From: a virus
IMG/VR virus record: IMGVR_UViG_3300021182_000009
Coordinates: 1-20,366 of that record
Strand: one strand, 5' to 3'
DNA length: 20,366 nt
Part shown: positions 7,745-14,904 of the stretch, one piece after another
How the letters are laid out: each line of letters opens with the position of its first letter
Position numbering within the stretch: the stretch's first letter is position 1
The notes under the pieces: generated by a model
Told to the model about the DNA's origin: nothing
The model's database searches: none
Seen by the model: only the letters and a program-made list of their open reading frames with translations
Program-made: the position numbers and the translations under genes

Positions 7745-8674
7745 TTAGCTACCAGCGTTACCAGAGCCGAATACACAGCGTGGATCTACTGCACCAAGGG
7801 AGAAACGAGTCGTTACTTTATGACGGTAGTCACTAGTATTGAAGTCGTTGTCTGAGCCTGATTTTTCGCTACGTTGGAAGAAAATCAAACCATCATCCAC
7901 GTCAGTCGTGCAGAACCAGTTGGTTTGGTTATTCAGGTAATGGTTTACCATGTAACCTTTACCAAAGGTCTTCAGAGACATCAATGGGTTGATCGCGTTG
8001 TTAGCATTTTCACTAACCAAGAAAGAACCGAGAATCTTCTCAGCCAAGAACATATCAGAACGAGGGACTACCAGCTTTTCCGGCATGATAGCGGCCAGAC
8101 GACCTGAAGAGTCTTTAAAGCCAGAGATTGAAATAGCAGCAGATTCTAAAGCCGCTTGGTTCAATGCAGAAGCTACTGACAGTTGGTTGGAGTACGTGCC
8201 GCCTTTACCAATCAAATGGCTAGCAGAGAACAGTGATACACCGTCCCATGCTGTAAAGGTGTTCGTGTTGTAACCATTGTCGAACAATTGGGCTGCGATT
8301 GTTTCCTTGGTGATCTTTTCAGACCGGCCAAGTTCTTCACCCATTTTCTTCATTTCGTTCAGGTACAGGTTATCGTCCATCGCTTCTTCAGTAATGGCAA
8401 TACCAAGACCGTAGTTAATGTGGATAAAACGATACAAACCTGTTTCAGTGTATGAATCATACTGAATCGCTTGTCCTTCCGGTTTCACTTGTAACAGTGA
8501 AGTGCCAGTGCGGATTACGAATTCTTCATACGCCTTGTCGGATTTACGAACGTCAAATATCTGCTCATATTCGGAGGGATATTCGCGCCATACAGATACA
8601 ATACCGTTTAAACCGGCTTGTAACTCACGTTGGATACTACCTTGGGAGACTACGCCACCTTGTAAAATTGTCAT
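7745..8674 (-). CDS. Major capsid protein (HK97 fold)
   Basis: The 309-residue product matches the type of phage major capsid protein seen in Mu gpT-like and related HK97-fold families. Recognisable segments are an N-arm helix (LQAGLNGIVSVWREYPSEYE), a beta region with TGLYRFIHINYGLGIAITEE followed by AMDDNLY, the DGVSLFSASHLIGKGGTYSN loop, the helical stretch AALESAAISISGFKDSSGR, and PEKLVVPRSDMFLAEKILGS. In this family those blocks form the E-loop, P-domain and A-domain. It has AGGAG seven bases before the ATG. The gene follows the decoration-like gene by 13 bases and ends at a strong terminator, consistent with high expression. It is not a P22 gp5 type despite the P22-like tail. Confidence 0.85.
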   Translation of the reverse strand: MTILQGGVVSQGSIQRELQAGLNGIVSVWREYPSEYEQIFDVRKSDKAYEEFVIRTGTSLLQVKPEGQAIQYDSYTETGLYRFIHINYGLGIAITEEAMDDNLYLNEMKKMGEELGRSEKITKETIAAQLFDNGYNTNTFTAWDGVSLFSASHLIGKGGTYSNQLSVASALNQAALESAAISISGFKDSSGRLAAIMPEKLVVPRSDMFLAEKILGSFLVSENANNAINPLMSLKTFGKGYMVNHYLNNQTNWFCTTDVDDGLIFFQRSEKSGSDNDFNTSDYRHKVTTRFSLGAVDPRCVFGSGNAGS

Positions 8675-8687
8675 GAGTTAGCTCCTA

Positions 8688-9275
8688 TTAAGTTCCAGTG
8701 ATTGTGTCGTAAGCATTCAGGTTGATTTTTACAATCCAGTTGCCGTTTGAAGAGGCAGAAGTTGGATCGTTCGCTGGCTGGTAAGCCGGAGAAACCAATC
8801 GAAGTGCAAGTGTGTTTGTGTTTTGAGCAGTGGAGCTGTCTAACTGCATACCGGACAGGCCAGTAGTTGTATTACCGCCACCGTTAATGAGGTCGCAGTT
8901 TTGACCAATTGCAGTTGTTACAGGGATATTTCCACCAACGCTGTCTTCCTGAACCATGTACAGTTGTTGCGGGTCAGCAGGTAAGTAGGCGTATGTACGA
9001 GTAGAAGCTGGCTTGTAATAAGTCTGCCAGTTTCCTGCGCGTTGTGGTGCAAAGGAATGAATAGCGCCTGCAAGTTTGCCGTCACCAGCAGAAGCCACAG
9101 TTACTACAGGGGTGATGCCGTCAGTATCGACTGCACCGGTAAATTTGACCATATCGCCTTTGTAGGCGGCTGCGCCATCACCGGAAGCGAATGCAACCAT
9201 ACGAGTAGGTATGTTGTATCCTGATCCGAAGTGGTCGCAAGCTAAAAACCCGCTAGGGGCATTTACGTTTGACAT
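8688..9275 (-). CDS. Capsid decoration/cement-like protein
   Basis: The 195-residue protein begins MSNVNAPSGFLACDHFGSGY. It then shows a beta-rich domain (GDMVKFTGAVDTDGITPVVT, KLAGAIHSFAPQ, RTYAYLPADPQQLYMVQEDS) and ends INLNAYDTITGT. Proteins of this size and composition lie directly before the capsid gene in several podoviruses; the cement protein of Bordetella phage BPP-1 is the case I have in mind. They bind the outer capsid surface. That assignment is inferred from position and type, not from a match. The GAGG ribosome site lies inside the 3' arm of a large hairpin. Confidence 0.65.
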   Translation of the reverse strand: MSNVNAPSGFLACDHFGSGYNIPTRMVAFASGDGAAAYKGDMVKFTGAVDTDGITPVVTVASAGDGKLAGAIHSFAPQRAGNWQTYYKPASTRTYAYLPADPQQLYMVQEDSVGGNIPVTTAIGQNCDLINGGGNTTTGLSGMQLDSSTAQNTNTLALRLVSPAYQPANDPTSASSNGNWIVKINLNAYDTITGT

Positions 9276-9279
9276 GTTA

Positions 9280-9326
9280 AAAACCTCACTAAGATTAATG
9301 ATTGCTCATCAGTCTTAGTGGGTTTT
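9280..9326 (-). promoter_or_regulatory. Terminator-like hairpin containing the ribosome site of the decoration gene
   Basis: Arms at 9313-9326 and 9280-9294 pair over 14 bp with one bulged base. The 18-base loop holds a second possible stem (TGAT/ATCA). In the minus-strand transcript the 3' arm ends in GGTTTTT like an intrinsic terminator. That arm contains the GAGG (9287-9284) eight bases before the decoration ATG. The element could attenuate transcription, occlude the ribosome site, or be an RNase III-type processing site. Confidence 0.7.
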
Positions 9327-9331
9327 AGGAA

Positions 9332-9877
9332 TTACCGATCAAATTTCTCAGATAATCCGTACTTGCCGTTAGAAAGACGAGCCGCATATACGCCATCATC
9401 GGTTTCACCCGTGTTAGCGTTCGGACCTCGTCTTAGTGAGTTCCTTACCTCTTGATTGTGATTTTCCTGCTCTGCGATGTCATCTTCATACCATTCGCGT
9501 GGCATCATCATGAGGACTGAATACATACTATCTGTTGTTTCACCCCGACCTACGGGTATCTTAACAACTCCTCCGGTGTAAGTTCTCTGTTCACCGGGTT
9601 CCCACATTTTACCATCGGCCATATCAAGTTGGACTCTCACCCAACCTCTCTGCTCCCGAATCTCTACCTTTCCTTTTTCGTCGTTCTCCCAGAAGTACAT
9701 AAACTGACTCTCTGGGTATGCGTCTAGGATTGGCTTTGGTACCGCAAGTCTATCTGCGTGTACACTTCCTCCGGGACGCGGACGGGTAATTTTACGCCCT
9801 GGAGTCTTTGCCACATTGCGCTCTGCCCGTTCCGATTTTCGTGCGGTTTTCTTGTCGCCATCAAAATCAATTGTCAT
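9332..9877 (-). CDS. Conserved phage head-module protein of unknown function
   Basis: The 181-residue product has a basic, disordered N-terminus (DGDKKTARKSERAERNVAK, then GRKITRPRPGG). The middle domain has PESQFMYFWENDEKGKVEIR followed by GWVRVQL, and MYSVLMMMPREWYEDDIAEQ follows. The C-terminus is charged and probably unstructured (SLRRGPNANTGETDDGVYAA). Proteins with this pattern (an F/W-x-N/D-D-x-x-G-x-V strand followed by a P-x-x-x-Y/W helix) sit between the scaffold and capsid genes in several phages and have no agreed function. It may assist assembly or bind DNA through the basic arm. A good GGAGTGAT ribosome site precedes the ATG. Confidence 0.65.
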   Translation of the reverse strand: MTIDFDGDKKTARKSERAERNVAKTPGRKITRPRPGGSVHADRLAVPKPILDAYPESQFMYFWENDEKGKVEIREQRGWVRVQLDMADGKMWEPGEQRTYTGGVVKIPVGRGETTDSMYSVLMMMPREWYEDDIAEQENHNQEVRNSLRRGPNANTGETDDGVYAARLSNGKYGLSEKFDR

Positions 9878-9890
9878 AATATCACTCCTA

Positions 9891-10763
9891 TTAGTTAGAT
9901 TGCAAGTTCTTTAAAAAGGCAGCCGCTTTCTTATCGCCGTCTTTCATGGTTTTGATCATTTCGTAAGTTTTACGCTCTGAGGCCGACAGCTTTGGAGGCG
10001 CACCCGCTTTGCTTTGATTGGGTGCTGCTACCGCTGGGGCTTTTGCCGCAGGTTTAGCTTGTTGCTTCTCGGGTGGTTTGTGCATACTAATGACCTCTTC
10101 TAAAATGCCTTTAATGTCAAACGGGCTTAAATCTTTCCCGCCGTACTGGTTTTTAAGCTGCTTGCCGTATTCCAAAGCTTCACCCCATACCTTGTCAGCG
10201 TACTCCTTGTTAAAGTCTGGAGACTCTGGATTAATCGCTGGAGTATTAGCGATAAACTTGGCAATAACAGGAGGCGTTACCTGTTGCTGCTGCACCGGAG
10301 CTTGGGCTTTCTGTTGGTTTATCTGGTTAGATAACTCAACCGCTCTGGCTGCATCACCATCGGCAATCGCTTGCTTCAGTTGTGACTCCTGTACCTTGAG
10401 CGCATCCTGTACGGCCTTTTGCTTGTCATCTTCCCAAGTCTTTAACAGGGTTTGAGTAAGCTTTTTGTTCTCCTTCAGCTCATCGGATATTTCACGACGA
10501 TACTTCATGTCGTCAAATACTTTATTGAACGCCTTCGGACCAACCCATTTATCAGGGTCTTTACCATCAGCCGTCCATACCTCTAACGGTACGTGCCCGT
10601 GGTCTTTTGCCCGTTTATACTCAGGGTCTTTGGTGTATTTGTCTTTGTCAACGTGGTCGCGGAACTTCTCAGGAACCGCACTCAGGTCTACTTCGGGAGC
10701 AGCCTGCTCTACTGTTTCTACGTCCGCCACATCAGCGGTTGAGGTTACGTCTACATCAGCCAT
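9891..10763 (-). CDS. Scaffolding protein
   Basis: The 290-residue protein has the composition expected of a phage scaffold. The N-terminus is acidic and unstructured (VDVTSTADVADVETVEQAA). A charged helical middle (ISDELKENKKLTQTLLKTWE, then KVQESQLKQAIADGDAA) leads to a Gln-rich linker. A Pro/Ala/Lys-rich stretch follows (EKQQAKPAAKAPAVAAPNQS), and a short basic helical C-terminus (KLSASERKTYEMIKTMKDGD followed by KKAAAFLKNLQSN) is typical of the coat-binding segment. It lies two genes before the decoration and capsid genes. A GGAG ribosome site is seven bases before the ATG. Assignment is by composition, size and position, because scaffold sequences diverge quickly. Confidence 0.75.
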   Translation of the reverse strand: MADVDVTSTADVADVETVEQAAPEVDLSAVPEKFRDHVDKDKYTKDPEYKRAKDHGHVPLEVWTADGKDPDKWVGPKAFNKVFDDMKYRREISDELKENKKLTQTLLKTWEDDKQKAVQDALKVQESQLKQAIADGDAARAVELSNQINQQKAQAPVQQQQVTPPVIAKFIANTPAINPESPDFNKEYADKVWGEALEYGKQLKNQYGGKDLSPFDIKGILEEVISMHKPPEKQQAKPAAKAPAVAAPNQSKAGAPPKLSASERKTYEMIKTMKDGDKKAAAFLKNLQSN

Positions 10764-10766
10764 ATT

Positions 10767-11129
10767 TTACTCCGAGTCTATTAGTTTAAGTTTCTTTCCA
10801 TCCGGTAACGTCATTAGTACATTCGTATCTGCCATGATTCGAATAACTTGAGCGTTTGGGTCGTCAGGATTGTCTGTATAGGCTTGTCCGGCAAATTGAC
10901 GGAATACTACCCTTACACCTACGGCATTCTTTTCCCTGTCTGTATCGCCAAAATCAGCGCCCGTAAAGGCTTTCTCACCGACTCCAACAATCGTTCCAAA
11001 GGTAGTAGCCGCTTGCTTGCGTCTTAAACCATCACCGGACTCCATGATGATTCCAGACTTTGTTTTTTGTGCCACCGGATCTAATTTAACCGCTACCATG
11101 TAGGAGTTGACATTACTTGACAGATTCAT
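10767..11129 (-). CDS. Phage GroES-like co-chaperonin
   Basis: The 120-residue protein follows the GroES order. A first strand YMVAVKLDPVAQ is followed by KTKSGIIMESGDGLRRKQAA, which matches the mobile-loop region where cellular GroES has G-I-V-L; here it is G26-I27-I28-M29. Then come the GTIVGVGEKAFTG strand, an insert, GVRVVFRQFAGQ, and a closing VIRIMADTNVLMTL strand. Cellular GroES binds GroEL through the I-V-L tripeptide, and T4 gp31 replaces GroES for capsid folding using a similar tripeptide. The neighbouring scaffold and capsid genes suggest a role in folding the capsid protein. The 20-residue insert between the two barrel halves is an oddity. The ATG has AGGGGG about seven bases upstream. 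Confidence 0.75.
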   Translation of the reverse strand: MNLSSNVNSYMVAVKLDPVAQKTKSGIIMESGDGLRRKQAATTFGTIVGVGEKAFTGADFGDTDREKNAVGVRVVFRQFAGQAYTDNPDDPNAQVIRIMADTNVLMTLPDGKKLKLIDSE

Positions 11130-11379
11130 CGTCTTCCCCCTTCTGGATTAGTTCAAACCTGTCCATCAGCATTTTTGCATCTACACAATCCTGAATAGCG
11201 TCCATCTTCCCCAATTCATAGCGGTATAATTCAGCCGTAGTAATCAAAGGATCTGAAGAGATACATTGACCTCGGGCGATATAAGAAGCTGTGGAATTGT
11301 TGAAAAGTGCTAGTGATTGTAGATACGTGATTGTTACAGGGTCTTTAAGCCACCCGTTTACCTGCTCTTGTGTTACCAT
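11113..11379 (-). CDS. Conserved small helical phage protein
   Basis: The 88-residue protein is mostly helical: MVTQEQVNGWLKDPVTITYL, a QSLALFNNSTASYIARGQC segment, a conserved-looking DPLITTAELYRYELGKMDAI block followed by QDCVDAKMLM, and an acidic tail. I know this pattern only as a hypothetical protein of podovirus morphogenesis regions. It may have a role with the portal or the co-chaperonin that follows, whose start overlaps its end by 17 bases. The ribosome site AGAGG lies inside the 14-base repeat immediately before the ATG. Confidence 0.7.
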   Translation of the reverse strand: MVTQEQVNGWLKDPVTITYLQSLALFNNSTASYIARGQCISSDPLITTAELYRYELGKMDAIQDCVDAKMLMDRFELIQKGEDDESVK

Positions 11380-11383
11380 GTTT

Positions 11384-11397
11384 AACCTCTTGCGGTT
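11384..11397 (-). repeat. 14-base repeat AACCGCAAGAGGTT, copy 1 (translation start region)
   Basis: The minus-strand sequence AACCGCAAGAGGTT also occurs at 16960-16973. Both copies end 3-4 bases before an ATG and contain the ribosome site AGAGG. The ends AACC and GGTT can pair around a six-base loop, so the ribosome site may be partly hidden in a small hairpin. Confidence 0.7.
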
Positions 11398-11424
11398 GTG
11401 GAAAATACTTATCGCCTTTATCTT
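11396..11424 (+). promoter_or_regulatory. Candidate sigma70 promoter facing the plus strand
   Basis: TTGTGG, a 17-base spacer and TATCTT face the plus strand, opposite to the operon, and lie upstream of the small membrane ORF at 11446. The match to consensus is moderate, and an AT-rich gap can give such matches by chance. Confidence 0.3.
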
Positions 11425-11445
11425 AGGCTTTGGTATGCTTTACCT

Positions 11446-11667
11446 ATGAAACTTTTATCTAAAATACTTATCCTGCTTGGTGGCATTACTGGAATCGGCC
11501 TCTTCTTTGAGGCTATTCTCTATGCCGCCATCATCTGCTGGGTATATAAAACTCTCACCAAGCCTTCTAGGGTGATACTACGTCCGCGAGTGAACTTGCA
11601 ACACCTTGCCGAAGGTCAGCGACCTTATTCGAAACATCACCCGCTGTATCAATCATACTCTGAATAG
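11446..11667 (+). CDS. Candidate plus-strand small membrane protein (possible moron)
   Basis: A 73-residue frame runs against the operon in the only sizable gap of the head module. Residues 6-35 are strongly hydrophobic (SKILILLGGITGIGLFFEAI then LYAAIICWVY), enough for one long or two short membrane segments, followed by a basic tail. The codons show a coding-like preference for pyrimidines in third position. It diverges from the 88-residue gene and converges on the 134-residue gene, overlapping its 3' end by about 100 bases. A moderate promoter match lies upstream, but no ribosome site is visible. A 12-base direct repeat (AAAATACTTATC, at 11402 and 11461) flanks its start. It may be a moron gene or a chance frame. 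Confidence 0.4.
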   Translation: MKLLSKILILLGGITGIGLFFEAILYAAIICWVYKTLTKPSRVILRPRVNLQHLAEGQRPYSKHHPLYQSYSE

Positions 11668-11971
11668 TCGATGACGCAGGATGAGCGTCTGCCATTTTTG
11701 ATTCCCACGAGGTTAACCTGTTAGGCGTTCTGCTCGCCATCATCGGATTGACGATAGATGCTCCCATTTGATCAGCTTCTACGTGTGGAATAGTCCTCAG
11801 TGGCTGTCTTGACGCTTGCATGGCTTCAATAGACTTCACGGTATTCTGATACTCTGGAGACTGGTTTCTACCTGTTTCAGACGCTTTAGAGTGAACCCAC
11901 TGCAATACTTCAGGGGATAAGATGTGATTCTTAATCCATGACGGTGGAGCACCTTCGAATAAATCAGCCAT
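11567..11971 (-). CDS. Small protein after the portal, function unknown
   Basis: The 134-residue product begins MADLFEGAPPSWIKNHILSP, continues with QWVHSKASETGRNQSPEYQN, and ends with a helical stretch (SSTIQSMIDTAGDVSNKVAD then LRQGVASSLADVVSP). Its ATG overlaps the end of the portal gene by eight bases. Low-complexity, partly helical proteins directly after the portal may be minor head or portal-associated factors. I do not recognise a family. It ends with TAG and is followed by a gap of about 190 bases on this strand, which holds the plus-strand ORF. Confidence 0.65.
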   Translation of the reverse strand: MADLFEGAPPSWIKNHILSPEVLQWVHSKASETGRNQSPEYQNTVKSIEAMQASRQPLRTIPHVEADQMGASIVNPMMASRTPNRLTSWESKMADAHPASSTIQSMIDTAGDVSNKVADLRQGVASSLADVVSP

Positions 11972-14345
11972 TATTCAATCCCGATAAGTGGTCACTGATT
12001 ACCTTGTGAAGCGCAGAATGTTGATCCATCTTTCCCATCACCTGATCACGGGTCATCCCATGCTTGGCCATTGTGTCCTGAACATCATTCTCCATTACTG
12101 TTCCGTGAACCGGATGTTCAATAGGTTTTGAGGATGCTCCGGCGCTTGCTTTAGTGGCTTGTGCTTCGGCTTCTTTCTCACCCTGAGATTCAGCTACCAA
12201 ATGCTCCCTGACAGCGTTTAATTCTTGTAAAGACTGACTGGCTTGCGCCATGTCAATACCGTTCAATTTCATCATGGTATCAGCTTCGATGTTATCCACT
12301 TCTGCTTGGTGTTTGGCTTCCATCAAATCAGCCGCTCGCTGGTCTAGATGATTGTCAACCGCTTTGATCTGTGTCTCTGCGGCGGCTTTCTGTGCGTTCG
12401 CTTGTTTCAAGGCAGCGTCAGACTTAGTCCATTCCAATTGAGCTTGCTGCATCGGGTCGGGCTGGCCAGTAGGCTCTGGGAGAATCTTGTCAATGTCAAC
12501 ACAGCCGATAACTTTAAGAAAGTTTTTCTCTGCTTCGTATTGATTGTACAAACCACCCGCTTCAGCAGACCTCTGAACGATAATTTCAGCCCTTGAGATT
12601 CTTTCCTGCTCACTACCCATCGTCGGGTCTGCTGTCGTAATTAAATCAAAATCATGATCAAAATCTTTCTTGCTCACCATGTCCTGAGCCAATAACTGTG
12701 GAGGCTGTGGAGGCGGCATATTGAACATCTGGCCTTGTTGTTGTGCTTGTTGTGCCGCTTGCTGGTACTGCTGTACAGCCTGTTGATATTGCATCTGTGC
12801 CGATTGTGGTATTTTAGGATTCCAGTTAACGACCCGCTTGTACTTGTCATCGGTCATGTAGCGTTGCATCAGGTCTTGAATCCGTAAGAATTCATCCGTC
12901 AAAGAACCATAAACCCTTGAACTAATCGCATTGGGAACTTTTAACGATTGGTAGAGTCGCGCAAGGTACATCGATGCCGCTTCATTCGCAGAAACATCCA
13001 GAGCCTGTGACGCTGAAGTATATTGCTCTACGTCCATCTTCAGGTCTTGGAATAGCTTGTACATCGATTCCGAAACACCCGAGAATTGAGGGGTGTAAAT
13101 CATGTCTTTCAGTGAACGGCCAGCACCTACTTGTACTTTGGTCAATTGGCCGAGAATCAGCTCAATCCTGCCTGATTTATTCCTGCCCGGCGCAGAGAGT
13201 TCAGTACTGATAAAGCCTGAATTCATTGCCGTGTTATTCAGCGTCCCCGCGTCGATCATCTGACGCATCATCGTATTCAGGGTTTTGAAGATGTCATACA
13301 ACATATCACCCCAGCCAATGAACACAGCAGGCTTGTCTAGGCTTGGCATGAATCCGGCTTGGGTAAAGAATTCTTCTCCGTCAATCTCGACGACTTGACC
13401 ATCGTCTATTTCAATATCATCTTCACAGAATCTACGTTGAACCTTTACGACCGTATCACAGCATTCACAGAACGTCACAATGTAAGGCTCACAATACCCG
13501 TCATGGTCAAGGTCTAGCGTACAGTGTGATTCGATTAACTTGATAGGGGCTTCAATCTTGGGCTGATTGCCTTTACTCTCATCTACGTGAGCCTCAATCT
13601 CGGCGTAATAACCTGATCTTACATAAGATTCATAATCATTCTGGTCTACGTAAAACCAATGAGACTTTCGTGGTGATTCTTGGAATGAGTCAGAGTCATG
13701 GTCATAAATCATCTTGTCAGCGGTGATCAGGGCTTCCTTAATCTCACCATCAGCCCACCACTTTTTCTTAAAGACCATTCCAACAACAGGCAACAGAAGC
13801 AGAGCTCTGTCCATGCGTTTAGCCCATTGTTTAATCCCTCGTTTTAATTGCCAGTTAATCGCTAAGGCAAGTCTCTCTGCTTGGGCTTCCTTGACCACAT
13901 CGGAATTGCCCCATACCTTAACATTAGCAATGTCTTTACGATTGACTAATTCTGGTACGGTTCTGGAGTTAAACTCGATGGCGGCTTTGGCTAGGGCTGG
14001 AGCCATGACCTTTGAAGCATTGACAAAGGGAAAGGTCTTATCGCCCAACTCTTCCTTCATCGCGGCAAGCTTAATGATTTCTTCATACCGATTGACGTAC
14101 TCGGTCATCGATTTCATATCCATATCGTAACCATCCGTTACACGTTCACGGATAGCGACTACATCAGTCTCGGATAGGTCTTCTAGGATATTGTCAGAAT
14201 CAAGAATCTTTCTTAATTCAACGGGAATGGCGTGCTCTTGTGTTTCCTCTTCCTGAGTCTCATCGGCCTCGCCTTCCTGCATAGCTTCGGGACGCTCATC
14301 CAGCGGCGCATCTTCGTATTCTGTGGGGGATGTTTCTACAGCCAT
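11964..14345 (-). CDS. Portal protein, P22 gp1-like
   Basis: The 793-residue protein is slightly longer than P22 gp1. It forms the dodecameric ring through which DNA is packaged and released. After an acidic N-terminus it carries the family segments EELGDKTFPFVNASKVMAPA, NSRTVPELVNRKDIANVKVW, AKRMDRALLLLPVVGMVFKK, GWGDMLYDIFKTLNTMMRQM, and a wing region rich in aromatic and charged residues. Residues near 530-560 form a long Gln-rich coiled segment (QQAVQQYQQAAQQAQQQGQ), as in the P22 barrel. The C-terminus is helical and charged (DQRAADLMEAKHQAEVDN). The ATG is preceded by an in-frame TAG and has no visible ribosome site. A promoter-like sequence lies just upstream. Confidence 0.88.
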   Translation of the reverse strand: MAVETSPTEYEDAPLDERPEAMQEGEADETQEEETQEHAIPVELRKILDSDNILEDLSETDVVAIRERVTDGYDMDMKSMTEYVNRYEEIIKLAAMKEELGDKTFPFVNASKVMAPALAKAAIEFNSRTVPELVNRKDIANVKVWGNSDVVKEAQAERLALAINWQLKRGIKQWAKRMDRALLLLPVVGMVFKKKWWADGEIKEALITADKMIYDHDSDSFQESPRKSHWFYVDQNDYESYVRSGYYAEIEAHVDESKGNQPKIEAPIKLIESHCTLDLDHDGYCEPYIVTFCECCDTVVKVQRRFCEDDIEIDDGQVVEIDGEEFFTQAGFMPSLDKPAVFIGWGDMLYDIFKTLNTMMRQMIDAGTLNNTAMNSGFISTELSAPGRNKSGRIELILGQLTKVQVGAGRSLKDMIYTPQFSGVSESMYKLFQDLKMDVEQYTSASQALDVSANEAASMYLARLYQSLKVPNAISSRVYGSLTDEFLRIQDLMQRYMTDDKYKRVVNWNPKIPQSAQMQYQQAVQQYQQAAQQAQQQGQMFNMPPPQPPQLLAQDMVSKKDFDHDFDLITTADPTMGSEQERISRAEIIVQRSAEAGGLYNQYEAEKNFLKVIGCVDIDKILPEPTGQPDPMQQAQLEWTKSDAALKQANAQKAAAETQIKAVDNHLDQRAADLMEAKHQAEVDNIEADTMMKLNGIDMAQASQSLQELNAVREHLVAESQGEKEAEAQATKASAGASSKPIEHPVHGTVMENDVQDTMAKHGMTRDQVMGKMDQHSALHKVISDHLSGLNNG

Positions 14346-14377
14346 CTAAGCGAATTCGAGGGATAAACGAAGCCGCT

Positions 14378-14407
14378 ATTGTATATTAGGGATTGTACCT
14401 AAGTCAA
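14378..14407 (-). promoter_or_regulatory. Candidate sigma70 promoter for the portal and head genes
   Basis: The minus strand reads TTGACT (14407-14402), then 16 bases, TATACA (14385-14380), or 18 bases, TACAAT. It overlaps the stop codon of the upstream gene and would give a leader of about 25-30 bases before the portal ATG. The match is good for this window. Confidence 0.55.
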
Positions 14408-14904
14408 TCGACCATCGCATCCTTCAGCTTCTTCAAATCCTTTTCGTCGTGTTCGTCGCGATATGGCTCTAGATCAAGCGCTTTTGGTGCTATCTTGATG
14501 CGCTCAGACCCAATAGTCTTGATATATTTATTACAGAAGTCATTGTAAAAATCCCAATCGACTCGCATAGACTTAATGACTTTAGCCTCCATGTCGGTGG
14601 CTATCTTGTGGGCTTTCAGGTAAGGCAAGCCACACGTAGTCTCAAGGTTCTTTTCAACTCGCTCATGAGTACACAGCGGGACTTTTAGATTAATCCTTCT
14701 GCCTTTGTAAGTCATGAACTTGGGCATGCGCCTATCCCAGTAAACAAGGTTATCATCCAGGTCTTCAGGGTATCCGCAGACGTATGGGATGTCATAATCG
14801 TAGTTAACTTCACAAGTCTTGGCCTCTTCCTGACCGCGTTCAATCGATGGTCGGTAGCTGGCCTTAATCGCTTCCTTGTAAGGTTTGGTGATGTTCTTAC
14901 GCAT
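14404..14904 (-). CDS. Conserved protein with H-E-x-x-E motif between terminase and portal
   Basis: The 166-residue product has a basic N-terminus (MRKNITKPYKEAIKASYRPS), then NYDYDIPYVCGYPEDLDDN and RRMPKFMTYKGRRINLKVPL. Residues 80-84 are H-E-R-V-E, followed by A98-H99 and E106 in the pattern A-H-x-x-A-x-x-x-E. Related phage proteins, as I recall them, keep this H-E-x-x-E-K plus A-H arrangement, which resembles a metal site of zinc hydrolases or an inactive relative. The C-terminus is acidic and charged. It starts overlapping the zinc-ribbon gene. The function is unknown; a packaging-linked or assembly protease-like role is inference only. Confidence 0.65.
   Translation of the reverse strand: MRKNITKPYKEAIKASYRPSIERGQEEAKTCEVNYDYDIPYVCGYPEDLDDNLVYWDRRMPKFMTYKGRRINLKVPLCTHERVEKNLETTCGLPYLKAHKIATDMEAKVIKSMRVDWDFYNDFCNKYIKTIGSERIKIAPKALDLEPYRDEHDEKDLKKLKDAMVD

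Noticed and set aside
7140-7748. Long plus-strand ORF of 202 codons
   Set aside because: It is antisense to the beta-helix gene, has no ribosome site or recognisable domain, and mirrors the GC-rich third positions of the real gene.
10018-10851. Two plus-strand ORFs of 145 and 128 codons over the scaffold
   Set aside because: Antisense to the scaffold. Their Ser/Ala/Cys-rich composition follows from reading Gln/Ala/Lys codons backwards.
11498-11513. GCCTC/GAGGC hairpin in the head-module gap
   Set aside because: The 5 bp stem with a six-base loop lacks a U-tract on either strand, so it is not a convincing terminator.
13714-14130. Plus-strand ORF of 138 codons over the portal
   Set aside because: Antisense to the well-identified portal gene, with no ribosome site or motif.
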